Source: Paenibacillus sp. HWE-109 (lineage in GTDB: Bacteria; Bacillota; Bacilli; Paenibacillales; NBRC-103111). From it: DNA of 64,000 bases. Each line of letters starts with the position of its first letter. Positions within the stretch are counted from its first letter, which is position 1. The notes below the pieces were generated by a model, which was not told where the DNA came from, ran no database searches, and was given only the letters and a program-made list of their open reading frames with translations. The stretch spans positions 4,030,001 to 4,094,000 of the forward strand of contig NZ_CP091881.1 of NCBI RefSeq assembly GCF_022163125.1, in the 5' to 3' direction. Positions 51,381 through 60,062 of the stretch are shown here, in pieces. Made by a program: the position numbers and the translations under genes.

Positions 51381-51584
51381 CTAAGAATAGTATTTTATGC
51401 CCCAAAAGGTCAGCCCTACAACAAGAATAATGAAAATCCAGAGTAAACTGAGGTAGAAAATGCTTGTCCACTTTCCTTGCTCAGAGGGATGCACTGCTTT
51501 ACGTGGCGGTAAATAAGTTTCATCCACTGGCATTTCCTTTGAGCTGCGATTAGACCGCAGCGGCGTGTTTCCTTCTGCATTCAT
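51381..51584 (-). CDS. 67-aa membrane protein, unknown
   Basis: A hydrophilic N-terminal half (about 1-38) and one C-terminal membrane segment (IFYLSLLWIFIILVVGLTFW). Its ATG overlaps the CPBP stop (ATGA), so it is translated with that protease. I do not recognise it; a partner or substrate of the protease is possible but only from linkage. Confidence 0.6.
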   Translation of the reverse strand: MNAEGNTPLRSNRSSKEMPVDETYLPPRKAVHPSEQGKWTSIFYLSLLWIFIILVVGLTFWGIKYYS

Positions 51585-52192
51585 ACGCTCTGTTCTTCCT
51601 CCTCCTTGCTAAACCGCAATATGCAGCCCATCACAAAATCAATAATAAAATGAGCAATTATGGGTGTCCATAAACTGCCTGTTTGAAGATAGATCCAACC
51701 AAGTCCATAACTAATACTAAAGACCATTCCCGTCATTAACCAGTGCTGTAAGTACCGAATATGAATAGCCGCGAACAAAATACTGGTCCAATAAGGACCC
51801 CAGGCATGCTGGATCGCACCACGAAAAAGCATTTCTTCGCAAATAGCCACAATCAAAGAAATAAGCGCGATGTGCCACAATGCCCTTTTACCGAATAGCA
51901 TTTCATTAATCCCGCCATCATCGGATACTTCTTTGGGCACCCATTTCGAGATCAAAATATCAACACCAAGAACAAGCAGTGCAAATATAGTCCCCCATAT
52001 CGGCACTTTCCAACCGCCATGAAACGACAAAATCGAAAGAATCTTTGAATTGCTCTGAAATAATAAGATGATAATTCCGATAATAAGCGTAAGCAGTTGG
52101 GTTATGTACAGATTAAGCAATAAAGTTCGGTCATTTAACTCATTCATATCCACTTTTCCGAAACGAATGTTTTTAAAATCGAATTTTTTCAT
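51581..52192 (-). CDS. CPBP family intramembrane metalloprotease
   Basis: 203 aa with about six or seven membrane segments. The CPBP (Abi) motifs are EEMLFRGAIQHAW (about 118-130), the metal-binding FAAIHIRYL (about 140) and the final IAHFIIDFVMG (about 182-192). Substrates of this group are often unknown; prenyl-protein or peptide processing is known for relatives. GAGGT precedes the ATG. It diverges from the gene at 52284. Confidence 0.85.
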   Translation of the reverse strand: MKKFDFKNIRFGKVDMNELNDRTLLLNLYITQLLTLIIGIIILLFQSNSKILSILSFHGGWKVPIWGTIFALLVLGVDILISKWVPKEVSDDGGINEMLFGKRALWHIALISLIVAICEEMLFRGAIQHAWGPYWTSILFAAIHIRYLQHWLMTGMVFSISYGLGWIYLQTGSLWTPIIAHFIIDFVMGCILRFSKEEEEQSV

Positions 52193-52283
52193 GTCGAAAT
52201 ACCTCTTTTCCTGACATATTCCCTTTTATAGCTATTTCCCCTATACTAAGTTAAAAGAAAAAGAGAGAATAAGGAGCTTGATT

Positions 52284-53204
52284 ATGGATAAGCGTCTTAC
52301 CCGCACAGATTATTTATTCGCCCTCATGTTTATCTTTATGCTTGTTTGTATCCTAGGCGCCTTTTTCTACGGTTTAAGAGTCGGCCAGGAAAAATCTGAT
52401 CAAAAATACGATAAAATTTTAAACGCTGACAAGGCTGTCGTCCAAGAAATCGGGGCTTATGATCAACAAGTATTGGTTTCATATTACCATACCATCTTTT
52501 TACCCTTTAGGGAATTTCAGAATAAATGGTTTGAGTTGATGAGTCAAATTGAGCTGGGAAATTCCACGATTGATGCTTCTGCTGTATTGAAAGAACTCTA
52601 TAAATTAGCAGATGAGAAATACAGCGTCCTGCAAAGCAAGAATATGCCCGCTTCCTCACCGCTGCTCGTTCAGTCCCATCAAGGCTATCTGAAGAGTTTG
52701 AAGCTGTTTGCGGACACATTGAAAAGTTACCAAAGCAAAGCGAACGGACTTAGCGGTGCTCAATTGATTGACGCCATTCAGAAAGATGCTTATTTCCAAG
52801 AGGCCAAAACGCAAGCTTTGACAGCTCAGAAAAATTATTATGATTCTATTGTCGCATGGAACGGAACCATTGATCACGACATCGAGAACTTTGATCCAAA
52901 CAACAACGCCAATTTGGACCAATGGCGCGCTATGAATATAAATGTTAAAAATCTTTACATAACGGCAAAATTACTCAAAAACAAATCGTTCATACCGTTT
53001 TATCCGCAAGATCTTACAATTCGCATCGATGAATTCATCGCATCGGGTCAAGCAAAGAAACTGAATGTAAGCGATGTGAATCAAACGATGGATCTTCTGC
53101 TAAGTACGAACGCAGTCCGTCCAGGGGACTTTGTCAAAGGCAAATCCAAATGGTACGCCAACGAAGTACTGCCACAGCTGCCATTCTTCTCTGATGTGAA
53201 TTAA
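52284..53204 (+). CDS. Hypothetical membrane-anchored protein
   Basis: 306 aa. An N-terminal membrane segment (YLFALMFIFMLVCILGAFFY) and a long, mostly helical outside domain rich in Lys, Gln and Asp. No domain is recognised. AAGGAG is 7 nt before the ATG at 52284. It has its own terminator and diverges from the CPBP gene. Confidence 0.65.
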   Translation: MDKRLTRTDYLFALMFIFMLVCILGAFFYGLRVGQEKSDQKYDKILNADKAVVQEIGAYDQQVLVSYYHTIFLPFREFQNKWFELMSQIELGNSTIDASAVLKELYKLADEKYSVLQSKNMPASSPLLVQSHQGYLKSLKLFADTLKSYQSKANGLSGAQLIDAIQKDAYFQEAKTQALTAQKNYYDSIVAWNGTIDHDIENFDPNNNANLDQWRAMNINVKNLYITAKLLKNKSFIPFYPQDLTIRIDEFIASGQAKKLNVSDVNQTMDLLLSTNAVRPGDFVKGKSKWYANEVLPQLPFFSDVN

Positions 53205-53267
53205 ACAAGAAATAGCTGGCTCAGAAGTAAGATTGTTGAATGCGCGTCAGCCTCAGGAATGAAAAAA

Positions 53268-53303
53268 GGAGTTAAGCGGATTGCTCGCTTAGCTCCTTTT
53301 TTT
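53268..53303 (+). terminator. Terminator after the 306-aa gene
   Basis: GGAGtTAAGCG pairs with CGCTTAgCTCC, followed by T7 on the plus strand. Confidence 0.85.
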
Positions 53304-53504
53304 GTGGGATTGGGAGAGCGGCGAACTTCCCCTAATCTCCAAGTTTGCGTAGTGGAGTCTCACCCCTATCATGATGGAGGGGCTCGGCGCACTGAGAACA
53401 AGCTAGCTGAGAGTGTTTTTTAGCTTGCCTATCCTCCCCATGTTACCAAAGATAGATACAGCTGCTCTAAGGAACAAGAACCTGCCAGCAAAGGTTACTA
53501 TTCA

Positions 53505-54104
53505 AGCGATAGCGGGAGTTTCACGCGAAACGCTGAAAGACAGCGTTAACAAGCAACTCTGTGCACCTTGAACGACATTTCAGGCGGGATAAGGTTGAAA
53601 TTCAGCGTTACTGCGGCGGCTGAGGCTACTTCGGGAACTTTAACGTTGAAAAACAACGTTAAGATGCAAAACTGAGCGCCTTGAACGACATTTCAGGCGG
53701 GATAAGGCTGAATTTCAGCGTTACAGCGGCGGCTGAGGCGGCTTCGGGAACTTTAACGTTGAAAAACAACGTTAAAAGGCAGAACTGAGCACCTCGAACG
53801 ACATTTCTAGCGAGATAAGGTTGAAATTCAGCAGTACAGCGGCGGCTGAGGCTACTTCGGGAACTTTAACGTTGAAAAACAACGTTAAAAAACAGAACTG
53901 AGCACCTTGAACGACATTTCAGGCGGGATAAGGTTGACATTCAGCGTTACAGCGGCGGCTGAGGCGGCTTCGGGAACTTTAACGTTGAAAAACAACGTTA
54001 AAAAGCAGAACTGGGCACCTTGAACGACATTTCAGGCGGGATAAGGTTGATTTACAGCGTTACAGCGGCGGCTGAGGCTGCTTCGGGAACTTTAACGTTG
54101 AAAA
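53505..54104 (+). repeat. Tandem array of 113-bp units, each with a hairpin
   Basis: The element CGACATTTC occurs at 53573, 53686, 53799, 53912 and 54025, exactly 113 bp apart. The hairpin TTAACGTTG-AAAAA-CAACGTTAA recurs in the same phase at 53640, 53753, 53866 and 53979, with a variant at 53527 and the left half of a last one at about 54092. The unit is not a multiple of three, and no frame stays open through it. The array continues for a few bases past the IS at 55397. Confidence 0.93.
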
Positions 54105-54181
54105 TGCATTTAGACTTAACAGTGGACACAGCGAATTGGGAAATTAGATAATAGACCTATCTAAATGACGAGGTGTCCGAG

Positions 54182-54478
54182 ATGAGTGAATTCCGCCAAC
54201 GGTACAATCAAAAGTTCAAAGAAGAAACGGTTAAGTACATTCAACAACATAGTAAATCGATTCCGGATATTGCAAACGAACTGAACATTCCAGCGAAAAC
54301 ATTGAGCAGTTGGGTCAGTAAATATCGCCAATTTCCAGATGAGCCCTTCGTAGGAAGTGGCAATCTACGTAGCCATGACCAGATCATGAAAGACTTGGAA
54401 CAACGCAACAAAGACCTAGAGGAAGAACTAGCTATCTTAAAAAAGGCGCTGCACATCTTCAGCAAAGACCCGAAGTGA
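54182..54478 (+). CDS. IS3-family transposase OrfA, copy 2
   Basis: 98 aa, identical to copy 1 apart from two residues (S for N at residue 2, Q for R near residue 67). The A-AAA-AAG slippery heptamer is kept. Confidence 0.93.
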   Translation: MSEFRQRYNQKFKEETVKYIQQHSKSIPDIANELNIPAKTLSSWVSKYRQFPDEPFVGSGNLRSHDQIMKDLEQRNKDLEEELAILKKALHIFSKDPK

Positions 54479-55359
54479 GATTCAAGTTCATTGATGACCA
54501 CCGTTCAACATTTCGAGTTGAGAAGATGTGCAGCGTACTAGGTGTATCCAAGAGCGGCTATTATAAATGGCGAACCACACCCCCAAGTGAGCGGAAAAAG
54601 TACCGCGAAGCGTTGGCTAAAGAGGTGGAAAAGGAGTACTTGGAATCGGATCGGAATTACGGGAGTCCGAAAATTACAAAGGAACTGAGAAAGAAAGGTT
54701 TCAAAGTCGCTGTCAAAACGGTTGGGCGTATCATGAAAAAGAAGGGTTTACGCTCACAAGCTATAGGGAAATTCAAGGTGCAAACAACGGATTCCAATCA
54801 CAGCCACCCGATTGCGCCAAATTGGTTAAATCAGCATTTTGATGTGTGTACAAGACCGAATCAAGTATGGGTTACCGACATCACGTACATCCATACACGT
54901 CAAGGAAACCTTTATTTAGCAAGCGTTCTTGACTTGTTTACCCGCAAAATCGTTGGCTGGCAGCTGGGCAATCGCATGACCGTGGAACTGACGCTAGACG
55001 CCTTAAATCAAGCATACGAAGCCAAAAGGCCGCCTAAAGGCCTTATCCATCATTCAGACCGGGGATCGCAGTATGCATCTAATGAGTACCGTAAACAACT
55101 GAAAGAATACCATATGATTCGTAGTATGAGCCGTAAAGGCAATTGCTACGATAACGCTTGTATAGAGGCTTTTCACAGCATTCTCAAGCGGGAATTGGTG
55201 TACAGATATAAATTTCAAAGCCGCCAAGAAGCACACCAACGAATCTACTGGTACATTGAGTTTTTCTACAACAGGAAACGTACGCACAGCAAGCTTGGCT
55301 ATTTGTCTCCAGACAAGTTTGAATCCCAGTACTACAAGCAAATAAAACTGATTTCTTAG
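54475..55359 (+). CDS. IS3-family transposase OrfB, copy 2
   Basis: 294 aa, identical to copy 1 apart from two residues (Y for H near residue 43, I for T near the end). The DDE triad is intact. The GTG start overlaps the orfA stop. Confidence 0.94.
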   Translation: MRFKFIDDHRSTFRVEKMCSVLGVSKSGYYKWRTTPPSERKKYREALAKEVEKEYLESDRNYGSPKITKELRKKGFKVAVKTVGRIMKKKGLRSQAIGKFKVQTTDSNHSHPIAPNWLNQHFDVCTRPNQVWVTDITYIHTRQGNLYLASVLDLFTRKIVGWQLGNRMTVELTLDALNQAYEAKRPPKGLIHHSDRGSQYASNEYRKQLKEYHMIRSMSRKGNCYDNACIEAFHSILKRELVYRYKFQSRQEAHQRIYWYIEFFYNRKRTHSKLGYLSPDKFESQYYKQIKLIS

Positions 55360-55501
55360 CTCTTTTTTTTGTGTCCACTCTATTGACTCAGATACAAAAA
55401 CAACGTTACTGATAGAGTTGAGCACCGCTGAGCTCCTGCATATCAAGTTGTCATTCTAATGAACTAGATTGGCTTTATAGAATTGTGTATAGGCGGAATG
55501 G

Positions 55502-55555
55502 TGAATTGAGGTTGTTGAGTGAATTGAGGTTGTTAAGTGAATTAAGGTTATTGAA
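55502..55555 (+). repeat. 18-bp tandem repeat, three copies
   Basis: TGAATTGAGGTTGTTGAG, then the same with one and four changes, directly in tandem upstream of the rhodanese terminator. No gene. Confidence 0.85.
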
Positions 55556-55560
55556 TTCGT

Positions 55561-55607
55561 AAAGGGGCTGCCTCAAGGTCAATTTGCCTTCGGATCAGCC
55601 CCTTTTA
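55561..55607 (-). terminator. Bidirectional terminator after the rhodanese gene
   Basis: AAAAGGGGCTG with an inner imperfect stem pairs with CAGCCCCTTT. It abuts the stop at 55608. Confidence 0.8.
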
Positions 55608-55931
55608 TTAGTCGTATTGAAACCCGCGGAGCATCGCGATTGCCGCCATGCCGCCATCCACGTTAATGACCCGTTCGATCCCATTCTCTTGCAAATACTC
55701 TGCTACACGGTGGCTGCGCACACCATGCGCACATACCAAGTAAATATCTTGATCTTCGGGAAGCTCGCCCATCCGATGAGGAATTTGCTGCATAGGGATC
55801 AGCTTGGCTTCTTCCAGATGATAAAAGTCCCATTCGTGAGGTTCCCTTACATCAATGATAACAATGTCTTTCAACGTTTGTTGATCTAGAATTTCAATAA
55901 ACTTTTGGGGGTGAATGCTCGATACTTCCAT
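55608..55931 (-). CDS. Rhodanese-like domain protein
   Basis: 107-aa single rhodanese domain. IDVREPHEWDFYHL (about 29-42) and the active-site loop VCAHGVRSHRVAEYL (about 66-80, catalytic Cys then AHGVRS) are intact, so sulfurtransferase activity is plausible. The ATG at 55931 follows GAAGGA by 8 nt; an in-frame ATG at 56024 would add an unneeded hydrophobic extension. It diverges from serA. Confidence 0.88.
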   Translation of the reverse strand: MEVSSIHPQKFIEILDQQTLKDIVIIDVREPHEWDFYHLEEAKLIPMQQIPHRMGELPEDQDIYLVCAHGVRSHRVAEYLQENGIERVINVDGGMAAIAMLRGFQYD

Positions 55932-56111
55932 ATGCACTTTCCTTCCATAGCTAAAATGTCGATGTAAACAGTACGATAGCGAAAAACAGGCAAAAATACA
56001 AGCGAATTTACATTGCATTCTCATCTTTATTGCTTTAAAATAAACGAAAAGCTAAGCGCAATTCCCACAAGAAATCAATATGAATTTCTTGTGAAATTGA
56101 TTCGACATGTA

Positions 56112-56140
56112 TTGACACGACTTCAATCGCATGGTAATCT
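56112..56140 (+). promoter_or_regulatory. Sigma-A type promoter of serA
   Basis: TTGACA (56112-56117), 17-nt spacer, TAATCT (56135-56140), directly before the T-box leader. Confidence 0.75.
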
Positions 56141-56149
56141 AATGAAAAT

Positions 56150-56433
56150 TCTATCACAGTAAAGCGTTGACGGAGCCAAGTAAATAAAGTAGCTTTCAGA
56201 GAGCCGATGGCAGGTGAGAATCGGCAGCGAATATTTACGGAGCACTCCAGAGTTATTGCATTGAATTAAAGTAGATGCAATCGGAACGGAACACGTTACA
56301 GTTCCAGGTCGCAAGACCAATTGAGGCTACCCGTGCGAATGGGCAGCGAACTAGGGTGGTACCACGAAAGCAATCTCTCGTCCCTTGGATACAGACATCA
56401 TATGTCTGTACCTGAGGGCTGGGAGTTTTTTTA
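56150..56433 (+). ncRNA. T-box leader of serA (probable tRNA-Ser sensor)
   Basis: A typical stem I with the AGAGAG motif (about 56196) and the distal GGCAGGTGAGAATC segment, a likely specifier AGC (Ser) at 56241-56243, the T-box AGGGTGGTACCACG at 56353-56366, and the terminator at 56375-56433. Uncharged tRNA would favour the antiterminator and expression of serA. The base after TGG in the bulge is T, which would need a wobble pair with the G discriminator of tRNA-Ser. Confidence 0.88.
56375..56433 (+). terminator. T-box regulated terminator before serA
   Basis: CTCGTCCCT pairs with AGGGCTGGGAG over an inner TACAGACA/TGTCTGTA stem, followed by T7. Confidence 0.8.
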
Positions 56434-56461
56434 TGTTCATATTCTAAGGAGGAACCGAATT

Positions 56462-58042
56462 ATGTACAAAGTTCTAGTATCCGATCCAATTAGTGACATG
56501 GGAATTCAAATGCTTTATGATGCAACCGACGTAGAAGTCGTTAAGCAATCTGGTCTTTCTGAAGATGAACTCATCGCCATCATTGGCGATTATGACGCAC
56601 TTCTTGTTCGCAGTCAAACGAAGGTAACAGAGAAAATTATGAGTGCCGGCACGAAGCTCAAGGTAATTGGCCGTGCTGGTGTCGGTGTTGACAATATTGA
56701 TTTGGAAGCTGCTACAAAACGCGGAATTATCGTGATCAACGCTCCTGACGGAAACACGATTGCAACATGCGAGCTTACTTTTGCTATGATGATGTCTACA
56801 GCACGTATGATTCCACAAGCCTACAAGAAAACCGTTGGCGGCGAATGGGATCGCAAATTCATCGGGGTTGAGCTTCGCAACAAAACACTCGGTATTCTCG
56901 GTATGGGACGTATTGGCAGTGAAGTAGCGAAACGCGCTAAAGTCTTCGGCATGGAAGTCATTGGCTACGATCCGTTCTTAACGGAAGAACGCGCGGAGAA
57001 AATTGGCGTCAAATTAGGAACGGTTAATGAAATTGTTGCACAAGCTGATTTCATTACTGTGCATACGCCGCTCACACCGGAAACGCGTCACTTGATCTCC
57101 AAGCCTCAATTCGACATCATGAAAAAAGGCATGCGTTTGATCAACTGTGCGCGCGGCGGCATCATTGATGAAATGGCTATGGTAGAAGCGATTGAGCAAG
57201 GTATTGTTGCAGGAGCAGCTTTCGACGTATTCGAAGTTGAACCTCCGCAAAAGGATCATCCGTTCTTGAACAATCCTAAAATCATTGTAACGCCTCATCT
57301 GGGTGCTTCCACGATCGAAGCGCAAGAAAACGTAGCCATCGATGTTTCCGAGGAAGTTCTTCACATCCTGCGCAATGAACCATTCAAGAATGCAGTAAAC
57401 TTGCCGCCAGTACCAGCGGATGTATTGAACAAACTTCAGCCTTATTTCGGACTTGGCGAAAAGATCGGTTCCATTCTTGGTCAAATCGCCCAAGGTGCTG
57501 TCTATGAGATCGTTGTTAACTATGCTGGCGATTTAATCGATGTCGATACAAATCCATTAACTCGTTACATCGTCAAAGGCGTGTTCGAGAAGCAACTTGA
57601 AGGCCTCAATATCGTAAATGCCATGCACCTTGCGAAATCGCGTGATGTGAACATCGTGGTTCAGAAATCAAACACTTCCAACAGTTTCACCAACTTGGTA
57701 ACTGTAACGGTCAAAACAAAACAAGAAGAGAAAACTCTTGCAGGCACATTGCTAGCTGGCTACGGCGAGCGCATCGTTCGAATTGACCAGTACCCTGTTG
57801 ATTTCGCAGCTGAAGGCAACTTGCTGTTGATCTCCCATAATGATAAACCTGGTATCATCGGTCGTGTAGGTACCCTGCTCGGAACAAACAACGTGAACAT
57901 TGCGACTATGCAGGTTGGTCGTAAAGTCATCGGCGGTTCTGCCATCATGGTCTTGACGATTGATAAATCAGCACCTTCGAATGTATTGGATGAGCTGTCA
58001 GAACAAGCAGAAATCGTGAATGTTCGTGCTCTTACCGTATAA
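56462..58042 (+). CDS. serA: D-3-phosphoglycerate dehydrogenase
   Basis: 526 aa, the long form of the enzyme that oxidises 3-phosphoglycerate to 3-phosphohydroxypyruvate, the first step of serine synthesis. The NAD site is GMGRIGSEVAKRAKVFGMEV (about 147-166), the catalytic Arg/Glu/His are in the usual NCARGGIIDE and HLGAST segments. An ASB domain (about 320-440) and a C-terminal ACT domain (LLLISHNDKPGIIGRVG, about 457-473) follow. The ATG at 56462 is 9 nt from AAGGAGG. Controlled by the T-box. Confidence 0.96.
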   Translation: MYKVLVSDPISDMGIQMLYDATDVEVVKQSGLSEDELIAIIGDYDALLVRSQTKVTEKIMSAGTKLKVIGRAGVGVDNIDLEAATKRGIIVINAPDGNTIATCELTFAMMMSTARMIPQAYKKTVGGEWDRKFIGVELRNKTLGILGMGRIGSEVAKRAKVFGMEVIGYDPFLTEERAEKIGVKLGTVNEIVAQADFITVHTPLTPETRHLISKPQFDIMKKGMRLINCARGGIIDEMAMVEAIEQGIVAGAAFDVFEVEPPQKDHPFLNNPKIIVTPHLGASTIEAQENVAIDVSEEVLHILRNEPFKNAVNLPPVPADVLNKLQPYFGLGEKIGSILGQIAQGAVYEIVVNYAGDLIDVDTNPLTRYIVKGVFEKQLEGLNIVNAMHLAKSRDVNIVVQKSNTSNSFTNLVTVTVKTKQEEKTLAGTLLAGYGERIVRIDQYPVDFAAEGNLLLISHNDKPGIIGRVGTLLGTNNVNIATMQVGRKVIGGSAIMVLTIDKSAPSNVLDELSEQAEIVNVRALTV

Positions 58043-58108
58043 ATTGTAAGCAAACAACACAAAGTGTTTCACGAACAACAAGATTTTGTCTGAATATTCT
58101 ACAAAATC

Positions 58109-58149
58109 AAAGGCGTTTGCTGAGAGATCCTCTCAGCAAACGCCTTTTT
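58109..58149 (+). terminator. Terminator between serA and resE
   Basis: AAAGGCGTTTGCTGAGAG pairs perfectly with CTCTCAGCAAACGCCTTT, with a T5 run; it probably serves both convergent genes. Confidence 0.92.
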
Positions 58150-58168
58150 CATGTCGAATTTCGTGATA

Positions 58169-60061
58169 TTAAGCTATTTTGGGTTCACATGGAAGGAAAA
58201 TGGTGAAGGTTGTCCCTTGACCTAGTTGGCTTTGCACCTTAACGCTGCCATAATGTGCTTCTATGATGTTTTTGACGATGGCCAGACCAAGTCCTGTTCC
58301 GCCCGATGAACCGCGCGTACGGGCCTTATCCGCCTTGTAGAAACGTTCAAAAATAAACGGCAGGTCTTCAGCGGGGATCCCCTGTCCTTCATCAGAGACC
58401 TCAATGCGAATCGCCGGCTTATCTTTGAAGACGGCGGACTCCGCTTTGACGGCAATACTGGCCCCTGCGGCTGTATGCCGGAAAGCATTGTCGAGCAGGT
58501 TCGTCAACACCTGCTCGAGCCGGTCCTCATCCCCCCTCAGGAGGATGAGCGGTTCATCCGGCAGCGATGCGCTTAGCGCGATGCCTCGCTCTTTGGCCAG
58601 CACCGAGAACTTGCGGTGCATGCGCTTGATCAGGGCGTCGACTTCGACCTCCCTGAAGACAAGTTCGAGATGGCCGGCTTCCATCCGCGCCAGGTCGAGC
58701 AGGTCGCGGACGAGCCGTCCCATGCGGAGCGATTCGTCATGAATGACCTGCACCAGCTCCTTGCCTTCCTCCGGCGTGGAGGGAATATCGTCCAGCAGCG
58801 CTTCGCTGTAGCCCTGCAGCATGGAGATCGGCGTGCGCAGTTCATGGGATACATTCGCCACGAAGTCTTTGCGCAGCTTATCGAGCCGCTCTTCCTCTGT
58901 GACATTACGCAGGACGGCAACGGCACCGCGCACTTGATCGCTTGTATAGAGCGGCGTCATGGCGACTGACCAGACGCCATTCTGCACATGCAGTTTCGTT
59001 GCCGCTTCCGAAGATTCATCCACGACCGCTTCAAAAAGCGGAATCAACGGAACAGGAATAGGACTCGAATAAGGGTTGCTGAAGCTTGTCAGACCCCAAT
59101 CACCGAGCGCGGTATCCGGCTTGCGGAAGCGCCGCGTTTCCTCATCGTCCTCAGACCATTCAATTTCACTCCACTCTTGCACAATCTTCTCACCTTGCGG
59201 GTTGGTGAGCATCACGAATCCATTGGCATCCAGGGTAATAACCGCATCCGTCATACTGCGCAGAATACTGGATAAATGCTCCTTCTCCTGGCTAAGGGCG
59301 CGAATACTTTCCTGCATTTTCTGCCCCATATGGTTGAATGTCTTGGCAAGCTCTCCAATCTCATCTTTGGATTGAATCGGGACGCGAGTTCCATATTCCC
59401 CCATCGTGATCAAATCCGCTGCTTTTTTCAAGCGCTGGAGCGGCCTTGTTATCCGTGAGAACAAGAAGAAAGCGAAGAAAGTCGTCATCAGGAAACCTAC
59501 GATAGAAACATAGATAAACAATTTCAGCATGTATTTTTGCGTAGCTTCTAAGGATTGTAAGGATTGATAAATCATCGTAGCGCCTACAATGTTTCCTTGT
59601 AGATTCCTCAGCGGCACAGCCACAACCAGATAATCACTGCCTAGCTTGAATTTTTCTTTGCCAGGCATATTCACAGGTTTGGAAATCGTTTGACCCGCGA
59701 AGACAGGCGCAAGTTCTGCCGCTGTGTAGAAGTTCGACGCATGAAAACTTATTAATTCACTGCTTTTGGAAACAGGCAGTTCCATCTCTTTCATATCCGT
59801 CGAGATGATGAGCATTCTCGCATCCTGAAAGCCTAACAGCTCATTGCTTAATTGATAGAACTCTTCATTGAACATATGATTGGAAGCTTCCTCTGAGAAT
59901 TTAAGAGCCAGCTTCTCCAAAATGTGACTCTGATCATTCGCTTGAGAGAAATAGTTTTGCATGTAATTGACAAGAAAAAAGCCTAGTATGAGCAAAACAA
60001 CCCCAACTAAGCCAATAATCGTTAACCAAAGCTTACCGACGACACTTCTGAATATAAACAC
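58169..60061 (-). CDS. resE: Sensor histidine kinase ResE
   Basis: 630 aa. Two membrane segments (about 8-30 and 170-195) flank an extracytoplasmic sensor domain, followed by a HAMP linker, a PAS-like region (about 255-330), and the HisKA/HATPase core. The H box is FVANVSHELRTPISMLQGYS (His at about 400), with N box DNAFRH and G boxes DEGQGIP and GTGLGLAIVKNI. The GTG start follows resD by one base. B. subtilis ResE controls respiration genes under oxygen limitation. 58460-58860 is GC-rich relative to the rest. Confidence 0.92.
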   Translation of the reverse strand: MFIFRSVVGKLWLTIIGLVGVVLLILGFFLVNYMQNYFSQANDQSHILEKLALKFSEEASNHMFNEEFYQLSNELLGFQDARMLIISTDMKEMELPVSKSSELISFHASNFYTAAELAPVFAGQTISKPVNMPGKEKFKLGSDYLVVAVPLRNLQGNIVGATMIYQSLQSLEATQKYMLKLFIYVSIVGFLMTTFFAFFLFSRITRPLQRLKKAADLITMGEYGTRVPIQSKDEIGELAKTFNHMGQKMQESIRALSQEKEHLSSILRSMTDAVITLDANGFVMLTNPQGEKIVQEWSEIEWSEDDEETRRFRKPDTALGDWGLTSFSNPYSSPIPVPLIPLFEAVVDESSEAATKLHVQNGVWSVAMTPLYTSDQVRGAVAVLRNVTEEERLDKLRKDFVANVSHELRTPISMLQGYSEALLDDIPSTPEEGKELVQVIHDESLRMGRLVRDLLDLARMEAGHLELVFREVEVDALIKRMHRKFSVLAKERGIALSASLPDEPLILLRGDEDRLEQVLTNLLDNAFRHTAAGASIAVKAESAVFKDKPAIRIEVSDEGQGIPAEDLPFIFERFYKADKARTRGSSGGTGLGLAIVKNIIEAHYGSVKVQSQLGQGTTFTIFLPCEPKIA

Positions 60062-60062
60062 G

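Larger units (their letters stand above)
53205..54104. other. Intergenic region, 900 bp, containing the 113-bp array
   Basis: A terminator (53268-53303), about 200 bp without recognised content, then the tandem array (about 53505-54104) up to the left end of the second IS. No gene. Confidence 0.7.
54105..55396 (+). mobile_element. IS3-family (IS150-like) insertion sequence, copy 2
   Basis: 1292 bp. Same orientation as copy 1 and nearly identical; one extra T in the run near the right end explains the length. Flanked by AAA on each side, a 3-bp duplication consistent with GAAAAAC in the intact repeat. It is inserted in the AAAAA loop of the last array hairpin. Confidence 0.93.
55932..56461. 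other. Intergenic region, 530 bp, containing the serA promoter and T-box leader
   Basis: The gap between the rhodanese start and serA holds the serA promoter (56112-56140), the T-box (about 56150-56433) and the serA ribosome-binding site (AAGGAGG). No small gene is seen. Confidence 0.8.

Noticed and set aside
53505..54104. CRISPR array
   Set aside because: The whole 113-bp unit is repeated, with no unique spacers and no cas genes nearby.
47497..55396. Composite transposon made by the two IS copies
   Set aside because: The outer flanks do not share a target duplication (TTC versus AAA); each copy has its own 3-bp duplication, so they inserted independently.
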